A DNA stretch of 64,000 nucleotides, taken from Thermothielavioides terrestris NRRL 8126 (lineage: Eukaryota > Ascomycota > Sordariomycetes > Sordariales > Chaetomiaceae). Location: contig NC_016460.1 in the NCBI RefSeq assembly GCF_000226115.1, positions 3,038,001 through 3,102,000 on the forward strand, written 5' to 3'. The notes under the pieces are model-generated. The model did not search any database. It was given only the letters and a program-made list of their open reading frames with translations, and was not told the origin of the DNA. The position numbers were made by a program, and so were the translations under genes. This document shows, in pieces, positions 55,498-64,000 of the stretch; position 1 is the stretch's first letter, and the number at the start of each line of letters is the position of its first letter.

Positions 55498-56457
55498 ATG
55501 TCGACACCCCCTCCTGCAGAAGCCCCGGCTCCTCCAGCCGAGGCCCGTGTCGAGAAACCAGAAGACAGCGTTAATGGCGGGCAAGATGAGATTCCACCAC
55601 CGACCGAGGCCCAAGAGGCTCATGACTCCCCGTCGCCTTCAAACTCCGCCTCCGAGGGCGAGTACTCGGGTTCCAACGGCTCTGGCCCGGACGACGCCGA
55701 AACAGCAAACAAGAATACCAATGAGACACAACCACCGCTTCCCAACGAGCCGTTACCAGGCCAAGACAGCACGGCGCCCCCGCTACCAAACGAACCCCTC
55801 CCCGCCGACCCCGCCGCGCCGCCTCTCCCCGCGGAACCCGTACCCGAGCCGGAAGACGACGGCTGGGAGTTCCACTGGAACCCCAACGACCAGAGCTATT
55901 GGTTCTACAACCGCTTCACTGGCGTCTGGCAGCAGGAAAACCCGCGGGTCCCCAGCGGCCACGATCCAGCAACAACAACTACTACTACAACTACTACCAC
56001 CGCCACGTCCTCCACCAACGGCAAAACCATGCTCAGCAACCCAGCCTCGGTCGCAGGCGGCTACAACCCGGCCATACACGGCGACTACGACGAAAACGCG
56101 TGGTACGCGCAGAACCTGCGCGCGGCCCCTCCCACCACCACCACCTCCTTCGCCGACCCCTCCTACTACCAGCAAGAAGGAGGCGAGTACTACGCCACGG
56201 CGGGCATGTTCAACCGGCGCACGGGCGCGTGGCAGGCGCCCGACCAGGGCCCGGAGCGGTACTCGGAGGAGGCCAAGGCGCGGCGGCAGCTGCGCGCCTT
56301 CTACGACGTCGACGCGGCCGCCAACGACATGCACGACGGCCGCAGCCTCAAGGCCGAGCGCGCCGGCAAGAAGCCCACCCGCGCCGCGCTGAAGGCGTTC
56401 AAGGAGCGGCGGCGGGCGAAGAAAGAGGAGAAGAGGCGGGCCTGGTTGAGGGATTGA
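55498..56457 (+). CDS. WW-domain protein
   Basis: A single exon encodes 319 residues. The N-terminal 120 residues are Pro/Glu/Asn-rich with repeated PPLPNEPLP-like motifs. One WW domain follows (~121-153: DGWEFHWNPNDQSYWFYNRF, then TGVWQQENPRVP) with the two signature Trp and the aromatic centre. A second half-site (AGMFNRRTGAWQAPDQGPER) is followed by a basic helical C-terminus (ALKAFKERRRAKKEEKRRAW). WW domains bind proline-rich ligands. The charged C-terminus and domain layout resemble nuclear or splicing-associated WW proteins, but no named orthologue is recognised. Confidence 0.85.
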   Translation: MSTPPPAEAPAPPAEARVEKPEDSVNGGQDEIPPPTEAQEAHDSPSPSNSASEGEYSGSNGSGPDDAETANKNTNETQPPLPNEPLPGQDSTAPPLPNEPLPADPAAPPLPAEPVPEPEDDGWEFHWNPNDQSYWFYNRFTGVWQQENPRVPSGHDPATTTTTTTTTTATSSTNGKTMLSNPASVAGGYNPAIHGDYDENAWYAQNLRAAPPTTTTSFADPSYYQQEGGEYYATAGMFNRRTGAWQAPDQGPERYSEEAKARRQLRAFYDVDAAANDMHDGRSLKAERAGKKPTRAALKAFKERRRAKKEEKRRAWLRD

Positions 56458-57044
56458 TCTTTTTTTCCCCTCCTTTACTTTTTGGTTCCCTCTTCGCCGT
56501 TCACTTGGTATCATCCTTGGGCGGGAAGGGGATGGGGGCTGGTTGCTTAAGGAGGGGTGTGGGAGTTGTTTGAAGCGTGCGGTGCAGCGGGAACGGTAAG
56601 CCTGCGGTGGCTTTCGTCGCGGTTGTTGTGCTTTGAGGGGTGAGCTAACTAGGACTTGTGCGGTTATGTTAAAGATTTGGATTTTTCATCTTCGTTTGGC
56701 AGCATTTCCAAGGACATGGGCAGGCATGGCCGGTAAGACAGGCCTGGGTACAGACAAGCAGGCAACGGCTACAGGCGTTTGAGAGTGGGGCTTAGGATCG
56801 GCGATATCAAGAGACTACCTAATTCCATGGCATGGCAAAGGTCTGGCAGAGAGCGGACTGGATTTCAACTCGAACTGAATGAGGATGTCCAGGTGCTTCG
56901 GGCGGCAACAGGCAACACGTGTTGGGCGGAGTACACGCAGAGATGTGGAAACATGTACAAGCAACAGCAATGTCCTGGAGTTACATTTGTGGTGGAAGTA
57001 CGGAGTATACTAATACATAAAACGGCATTCGCCATAGCAGCGCC
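56458..57044. other. Intergenic 0.6 kb, convergent 3' ends
   Basis: This lies between the stops of the WW gene and RIX1. No gene is supported. Confidence 0.6.
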
Positions 57045-59572
57045 TCACTCCTCATCTTCATCTTCATCTTCATCTTCTTCATCCTCCTCGTCATCCCGCA
57101 GTTCAACCCCCAAGCTTTCCTCGCTGTCGCTCTCGTCCTCGCTCTCTTCCCCCTTAGTCTCAGCCGGCGCAGCCTCCGACATGACAGCGACCTGCGGCGC
57201 CCTGCCCGTGTCGACCCGCTTCGGCGGTTTGCCGGCGTCGTCCTCCAACGGCTCGCCCCTGCGCTTGAGCGGGGATGCCGGCCGCATCGGCTCGGCTGCT
57301 GGCTCTTCCCGCGCGGCAACCATCGTCGCGAAGGGGTTTGCGCTGTCATTTGCTGCCGGCGCATCGTCGACGTCGACGTCCATGTCCATATCCGGTCCAA
57401 CGACGCTATCCACTTTCTCCTTGCCTTTCTTCCTCTCCCCATCCATAACCACCTCCTCGGTCGCATCTTCCGCCAAATGGCCACCCCATCCTTCACCACC
57501 ACCACCACCACCGCCGCCGCCGCCGCCCAACCCTCCCCTTTCCCCTTCCAATCCAAGCTGCCGCAACCCCCTCTCCAAACCAGGCTCCCGACCTGGGCCC
57601 CGCAGGACCTGGTGCCGGCCCAGCTCCTCCACCAGCTCCTCCGCCTCCTCCTCCTCCTCCTCCCCGCCGCCGCCGCCGCCACCGCGCCCGGCCGCAGCGC
57701 CAGCGCGCACCAGATTGCTCCGCAGCACCTCGACGTCCTGGTCGCGCGGGAACTGCCGGACCAGGAAGGGCAGCAGGCTCGGGTAGTAGCGGCCGCGGCC
57801 GTCGCGGTAGGGGTGCAGGCAGCTGGCGAGCAGGGCGGGCTTGCAGCGCGCGAGCACGGCGGTGCGGTCGAGCAGCGCGCGGAGCTCCGGGGCGAGGTGC
57901 TGCTGCGGCAGGTGGGAGAGGAGGAGCGGGAGGAGGTGCGTGGCTGGGGTTGGTTGGAGGTCGGAGAAGGGGAGGGCAGAAAAGGAGGAGGGGTTGGGGG
58001 AGGCGAGGTAGGCGTCTGCGTTGGTGTTGGCGGTGGCGTTGGGGTTGGGTTTCGGTTTTGTGCTGCCGTTGGTTGAAGGCTGGGATGCTGGAGGCGGGTT
58101 GTCCTCGACATAGCCGGTTGCGAGGAGGATATCCTGGCAGGTCGATTGAATCAGAGGCGTGAGGGAATCGACGGTGAGCTTCGGAAGGGTAGGGCCGGAG
58201 AGAAGGAGGACTTCTTTGGCGAGCGTGTAGGCGGTCTCGTGCATCGCCGGCAGGTGTCGGCTGGCGTTGAAGACGCGGACCATCTGGTCGAGGATGTCGG
58301 CTGCAAGCGGCAGTGCGTTTCCTCTTAGGCGGCGAATAAGGGCCAGGTGCAAGCGCAGCACGGCAATGTGGATGTCGGGGAGGACGCTCCAGAGCTCGGC
58401 CTTCTCGTCTCTCCTGATTCCGGGATTCGTCTCAATGGAATCCTCGGCACCGGGCGAGGGCGGCGTCACGAGCGTTATCCTGGCTGTCAAGTCCAGGAGC
58501 TCGCCGAGCGGGAGTGTAACTGGCGCCTTGGTGGGGTTGTCAAGAAAGGCGGCGAGAAACTCCAGAAAGCCGATCAGCCTCTCCGAGCCGGCTTGGACAC
58601 CTGACCAGGGCGGCAGCTCCTCGGCCGCCTCGCCTCCGCCAGAAGGATCCGCGCCGTGGCGTGCCGCCTGGCTCACGTAGCCCGTGGTTGACTCCCAGGA
58701 CTCGACAACAGCGCGGAAAACCTGGTCGACTGTGGCGTGAGAATCCAGGATTATTGACCGTATACCTCTGGCCCATTCCTCGCTGCCGCCGTTCTTAGGC
58801 GCTGTGAAGGAAAGCAGAATATACAGTTGCCGAGAACTCTCCCTCAGACTCTGTGGGACAACGGCAGGATCCGAGGAAGTTGGGGCGACATAGGCCCTTA
58901 GTGCAGCCCTCATCTGGGCAGCGAAAGGCCGCAGCGTGGTCGGGTAACATATGACGAGCTTGGAGAGAGAGCAGGCCACCGACTCGATAAACGTTGCGGG
59001 AACCCTGAGTGGCTTGCCAGAGGCCGGGGGCTTGATGAGCTGCAAGCAGGCCGTCACATAGCTCGGTAGGGTAGGGGTGGCCATCTCGCGGACCAGAGTC
59101 TGGTAGCCCTGGAGCAGCAGGTAGATTTTGGTCAAAGCAACAACACATAGCTCTTTCGACGCCAGCGGATCGGGTTTCTGCAAGTGTCAGGGTCTTGCTG
59201 ATACGTCTCCTGACAGGTAAATATTGTGTATGTATTTACCTGCAACACCCCGATCAGCCCCTTGAGCCACGGGTCTGCCGCCCGCAGGCTTTCCCAGCCG
59301 CCCACGTCGATGACTGCCTTGATCAGGCACACGGCAGCAAAGCGGCCGGCAGGGCTCTTGCCGTTCAGGAGCGAAGTGATGTGCGTCCTGAGCTTGTGCA
59401 CCAGCATGGGTGTCTCTGATGAGGCCCTGCCCTTGGCATCTTGCGGCGCCGACAGTGGCCCTCCACAGCGCAGCGCATGGTTGATGAGGAGCGGGCAGAG
59501 GCGGGGGAGATCGTCGACGGGTGTCGAGGCAAGGCGGCCGCAAAGCACCCTCAGATCGGGCGGAGCAGCCAT
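57045..59572 (-). CDS. RIX1: Pre-60S ribosome assembly factor Rix1 (Ipi2)
   Basis: Exons 59572-59240 and 59177-57045 encode 821 residues. The N-terminal Rix1 helical-repeat domain begins LRVLCGRLASTPVDDLPRLC and continues with VHKLRTHITSLLNGKSPAGR, FAAVCLIKAVIDVGGWESL, then across the intron KPDPLASKELCVVALTKIYL and REMATPTLPSYVTACLQLI. The C-terminal third is Gly/Pro/Glu-rich and ends in a long acidic tail (EDEEDEDEDEDEE). Rix1 (PELP1 in animals) with Ipi1 and Ipi3 forms the Rix1 complex that works with Rea1/Mdn1 in ITS2 processing and removal of assembly factors in the nucleus. The 62-nt intron is standard. Confidence 0.93.
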
Positions 59573-60125
59573 GGTGAGTAGGGAAAAAAAAGAGGAAACA
59601 AAAACAGAAAAAAGGTATTCAGTTGTGTTAGTGGAAAACTTGAAGATTCAAAAGTCAAATCCATGCCTTCTGCATTTGGCAAGTCACTAACGTTACCTCA
59701 TTGGCAAGAAACTCTCTCTTCAACCCCACTATTGCACTGAATTTGGGTTAATTAGCTCCGTAGGTACGACTGCCTTGGATAAGACAGGCGGTGAAAGCAG
59801 CCAATCCTGGCCCGCTCTTTTGTCGGGTGTGCAGCATGTGCCGTGCGGCCACAACGCTATTGCAGGGGTCTTGAGGAGCTTAGCTCCAACTCCAAACGGA
59901 TATGGATTCGTATTTCATTTAGATGAACAAGTGCCCATCATCCCGCAGCCCGGTCAGCAACGTCCTCAACAAGACATCACCAACGCCCACCGCTCTCAAA
60001 TCCTGCGCCCACCCCGCAAGTGAGACACTCGTTGGCCCGCATGTCTTGTCGGATCGCGTCACCGTAGTGCGACTTGGCCTTCCGAGCAAGCAATATGGTA
60101 TGGGATTCATTCCGGAAACTGAATA
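59573..60125. promoter_or_regulatory. Divergent intergenic region RIX1 / YPP1
   Basis: About 550 bp upstream of both genes. It may include an undetected first exon of the YPP1-like gene, because that gene lacks an in-frame ATG downstream of its last upstream stop (60120-60122). Confidence 0.5.
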
Positions 60126-63100
60126 TTGAATGGCAGTTCTGCTTCTTCGTCATCTCCGGCGCTGGCTGACGTGCCTCGATGGCCAATCCAGCCCGACGCC
60201 GTCAAGGCCGCGCATTACATCCAACAACTCGACGATGCCCGCTGCGACGATAACTGGGATGCCGTGCCCGAGCTGGTCCGCAAGGTGCGGAAGCACGCCC
60301 CGGAGCGCGCTTGTACGTCCCATTTCAACCCCCTCCGATTCTCGACGATCGAAACCGTCTTTTAACACTGCAACGCCCTGCAGGCCTCGCCCTAACCGCC
60401 GAGATTGAGCACGCCATCGCCAAAGCGAGCCTCAAACCGTCCCCCTCCATACACACTGACCCGGGCAGCACCACCGCCAACAGCGCCCCTGCCGCCGCCG
60501 GACTCGACGCCGCCAAACAACTCCCCGCCCTCCTCTCCGCCGTCGACGCCGAAGCCAACCACCCGCAAGACCGCTTCCAAGCCCGCGTCTGCGCCGGCTG
60601 GCTGCTGTGGGTCCTGCGCGAGTACCCCGCCGCGCTCGCCCGCCTGCCGCGCAGCCTCTTCGACGATGCCGAGGCCTCACAGCCACCACCACCACCAGCC
60701 GCACCACAGACCGCCGACGGCGGGACGCCCCCGCCGCCGCCGTCCGAATGGACGCGCGTCTGCGCGCTCAAGGCCGCCTACCTGCGCGCGAACTGCCTGG
60801 CGCGCGACGGGCAGCGCGCGGGCGCGCTCGACGCCTTCGGCGCCGCGCTGCCCGGCCTGGGCGGCGTGTGGGCGGCGGGGCCGGCCGGCGCGCGGCAGCA
60901 GACACGCTACTGGGCCGAGCTGTTCCTGACCGAGTATTGCATGCTGGCGGCGCAGGCGCTGCGCGACGGCGCGAGGTCGCTGCGGGAGGCGGACTCGCTG
61001 GACTGTTTCCGCGCCTGGGCGCAGTACTGGGCTGCCGGCACGGGGAAGGGGGGCGGCGGGACCGTGCCCGGGGGGTACGGGTTCCGCGGTAGTGTCCCGC
61101 GTCGGCAGGTCTGGGCCGAGTATTATTATGCCATGTCGGAGATTCTGCAGGGTGATTTGCCGCTCCCGACGGGGTATGCGGTCGCGGCGAGTGCGGGGAA
61201 CGAGAGCAGCTCGGCGAGAAGCCTGTTGCGGGCCGAGTTGAAGAGGGTCGAGCTGATCTACCAGGGGCTGTTGTTCAGCGAAACGAAGTTCCCCAGGGCC
61301 GACGAGGAGCGCGCCGAGGTGGAGGACTTTGTCCGGCGGATGATGCGGAATTGGGCCATTCTGAACGGCCGCGGGTGGAAGGAGCAGGATCTCGGCGTCG
61401 GCGGGAGGGACGCGCTCTGCCGTGCCACGCTGGAGACCCTGTATGGCGCGGCCGCCAAGACGTACCACTCGACCGCTGTTCTCAGGCACTTGTTTACCGT
61501 GCATCTCGCCGTGGCCGAGTTCGACCTGGCTTTCATGGCCTTCGACTCATGGCTGGAGCTCGTCAAGAAGGGCAGAGCCAGAGTAGCAAAGACGGGCCGC
61601 CGCGAGCCCGCGCTGGACGACGAGGCTACTATGTTTGAGACCATTTCGGCGTGCATCGCCGCTCTGTGCCGGTTCGGCAACAGGGAGGCGGCCGAGAAGG
61701 CGCACAAGCTGGCGGCGGAGCTCGAGGAATTGGTCGAGCAAGAAGAGGCGCGCGACTCGGACAGCGCCGATAACCTGCACGGTGTACCGCCCAACGTCAT
61801 GGCTCTGGCGTGGCAGTCGATTGGACTGGCGCAGGCGCAGTGGGCGCGCATGACGTACGACTCGGAGTCCCGGGCGTCTATTCAGGAGAAGGCGATCCAG
61901 TGTCTGCGGAGATCCCTGTCGCCGGACTATGGGCTCGCGCTCGACGCCAGGGGCGTGTTTGCCCTCGGCGTGTTGTATGCTGAGCAGCGCAAGCTGTCCG
62001 CGTCGATCGAGCTGGTCAAGACGGCCCTCCTCGCGGACGCGGCCGTCGAGGAGGGCCAAGAACTGCGTCTTGGCCCCTACTGGCGGGAGCGGTCGCTCAT
62101 ACAGCTCTGGCATCTCCTGGCGCTGATGCTGAGCGCGCGCCAGGAGTTTCTCATGGCCGCCCGCGCCTGCGAGGGTGCCATTGAGCAGTTCAAGGACCCC
62201 CATGTCCTGTTTGGGAGCAGAGGTTTGAATAGCACATACCGCAGCGAGCATCTCAACGAGGCAGGGATCAAGAGCGAGAAAGCTGGCGACGGCCTCGTGG
62301 ACGAGATGGACGATTACGAGAAGGAGAGCATCCTGCAGATCAAGATGACGCAGCTTGCCATTCTCGAGCTGGTCGAGGGACCAGCGGTTGCAGTCAACGC
62401 TAGCACGGAGCTGCTCACGCTCTTCCTCAGGTTGTTCGGCGACCTAGAGCACAAAGTCGAGCTCGCCAAGGCTGAGCCGCCCAAGACGGCCGCGACGCTG
62501 CGCAGTATTAGGGGGAGTTTGTTTGGCGGCAAGCCAGACAAGGCTGTTCGCCAGCAACAGAGCGTCGTAAACAACAACGAGAAGCTCGCAACCATCCCCT
62601 CCCGACCGCAGACCACACAAACCACGCATACTACCCAGAGCATCGGCACTACCGCGCTGACCACCCAGACCTCCAACGATGCTGCAGCGGACCCGCACTC
62701 CAGCCGCAGGTCGACCAGGTCGGACGACACGAAGCGTCGGAGCCGCAACAGTCTGCGCAAGCGGGACCGCAGCGGCAGCCGGCAGCGGGCTGTCAGCGTC
62801 AGCGGCCCGCCCGTGCCCCCGCTCGACGGGGACAAGAACTTTTCCGCGTTCGACGAGCGCAACCTGCCGCACTACTTCGCGCCCAAGCAAACGGTCGAGC
62901 CGCCCCAGACATCGCAGCACGAGGACTCGCGCAGGTCGTCGTCGCGGTCCAGAGGCCTTGCGGCAGCGGCAAACCACCACGCCGAGGCGGCCGCGGTCGC
63001 GCAAGCAGTCGGATCGTTCGTGCCGCTGCTGCCGTACGTGCAGTTCCCGCCGGAGCACAACCGACGCCGGAGGATGGGCATCCTCACCAAGGTGTGGCTG

Positions 63101-64000
63101 GTCGTCGCCGGCTTCTATCGCCGGGCGGGGCTGCTGGACGACGCGCACAAGGCGATCGTCGAGGCGCAGAAGGTCGCGCAGAGTCTGGAGGCGGACGTGG
63201 TGAAGAACGTGTCGGGCCCGTTGCCGGTGAGGCAGGTCGGGTGGGGCATGGAGAAGAGCGCCGAGGAGGTTTTGGCGGATGTCTGGGCCGAGGTGGGTGA
63301 ACTCGTCTTCCTGATCTCGGAGATCCCATGGGTGGATATGGGATGGATGGATGCTCTACGGGCGATGCTGACTTGCTGCAGAAAGGAAACCTCTCCGTGG
63401 CGCAGGAGAGGCCGTACCAGGCGCGCGCCGAGTTCGAGACGGCGCTGACGCACTTCCGGGACCATCCCGGCGCCATCGTCGGGCTGTCTAACATTCTCTT
63501 GGATATCTACACGGAGAAGCTGCTGCCGCCGCCGGCCGTGCCGGGGCCGGATCTCAGCGGCCTCTCTCTCGCCGACGACAGCATCTTCATTTCTAGCACT
63601 GACGCGCGCACCTCCGCCGCGACGCACCAGACCAAGGAGGACAGCAGCAAGCTCCCGCCCCTGCCCTCCGCCCCGCTCGGCCTGGGGCCGACAGGTGCCG
63701 CCAAAGCGGACCGGAAGCCCGCCGCCGGCACGGGCGAACCCAACGGCGACGCGCCGTCGCCGCCGTCGTCGGGGCTCCTGGGCCCGCCGCTGCCCCCGCC
63801 GCACCTGGCGACGTCGCTGCCGCTCAACGACCGGCTGGCGGCGCGCGACCGCGCGTACGGGCTGCTCGTGGGGCTGACCAAGCTCGGGCGCGGGTGGAAC
63901 GACGGGGAGGCGTGGCTGGCGCTGGCGCGGGCGTACGAGGAGAGCGGACAGGCGGACAGGGCGCGCGACGCGCTGTGGTGGTGCGTCGAGCTCGAGGACG
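60123..64000 (+). CDS. YPP1: Ypp1/TTC7-like TPR subunit of the PI4-kinase (Stt4) complex, 3' partial
   Basis: Recognisable exons are ~60123-60312, 60384-63292 and 63382 to the right edge. The frame gives PRWPIQPDAVKAAHYIQQL, DDNWDAVPELVRKVRKHAPE, then (after intron) LTAEIEHAIA. It continues with long helical repeats including RFQARVCAGWLLWVLREYPA, VLRHLFTVHLAVAEFDLAFM, YGLALDARGVFALGVLYAEQ, and in the last exon SVAQERPYQARAEFETALTH and EAWLALARAYEESGQADRAR. These are TPR-like. A Ser/Arg-rich disordered insert (about 62560-62980) splits them. Ypp1/TTC7 scaffolds Stt4 PI4KIIIalpha at the plasma membrane with Efr3. The first codon is unresolved: the frame runs back to a TGA at 60120 with no ATG. 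The 3' end lies outside the window. Confidence 0.85.

Overview
The window looks like nuclear DNA of a filamentous ascomycete, most likely a Sordariomycete and probably near the Sordariales. Reasons: GC-rich coding sequence with strong C/G third-position preference, short GT-AG introns of about 50-250 nt, genes on both strands with separate promoters, and fungal proteins such as the Tim14 J-protein, a DUF3602/Par32-like protein, Rix1, a Bni4-like protein and the Ypp1 PI4-kinase subunit. The placement below Pezizomycotina is inference. I saw no tRNA, rRNA, CRISPR array or intact autonomous transposon.

Left part (1-39.7 kb), mostly conserved cellular genes. The 5'-truncated gene at the left edge encodes a DEDDh exonuclease-like protein with a C-terminal GW-repeat tail. 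It is followed by TIM14 (-), a GRGGAGNF-repeat protein (-), a C2H2 zinc-finger regulator (+), a multi-pass membrane protein (+), a bactofilin-like protein (+), an ING/PHD chromatin reader of Pho23 type (+), an NTF2-like protein (+), a BCAS3-type WD40 protein (+), DPM2 (-), the splicing factor CWC22 (+), tRNA-dihydrouridine synthase DUS1 (-) and a Bni4-like protein (-). DPM2 and CWC22 diverge from one promoter region. A phosphotransferase relic lies at 15.6 kb. A non-autonomous inverted-repeat element lies at 21.5 kb.

Middle (39.7-54 kb), sparse and accessory in character. It holds a decayed FAD-linked oxidase, a fragment that looks like a protein C-terminus, a small secreted cysteine-rich protein, a compact fungal kinase with HSD in place of HRD, a small Cys-rich protein with a poly-Thr tail, and a GH16-type secreted or surface glucanase. 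Long stretches here hold nothing I can support.

Right part (54-64 kb), core genes again: a WW-domain protein (+), the pre-60S ribosome assembly factor RIX1 (-), and a 3'-truncated YPP1/TTC7-like protein (+) that shares an intergenic promoter region with RIX1. YPP1 has no visible in-frame AUG, so its first exon is unresolved.

The genes do not form one pathway. By theme they cover RNA biology (exonuclease, CWC22, DUS1, RIX1), membranes and lipids (DPM2, YPP1, BCAS3-like), mitochondrial import (TIM14), the cytoskeleton or cell periphery (bactofilin-like, Bni4-like) and the surface or secreted interface (GH16, Cys-rich protein). Exon boundaries were placed by hand from frame and splice-site logic, with no transcript data.
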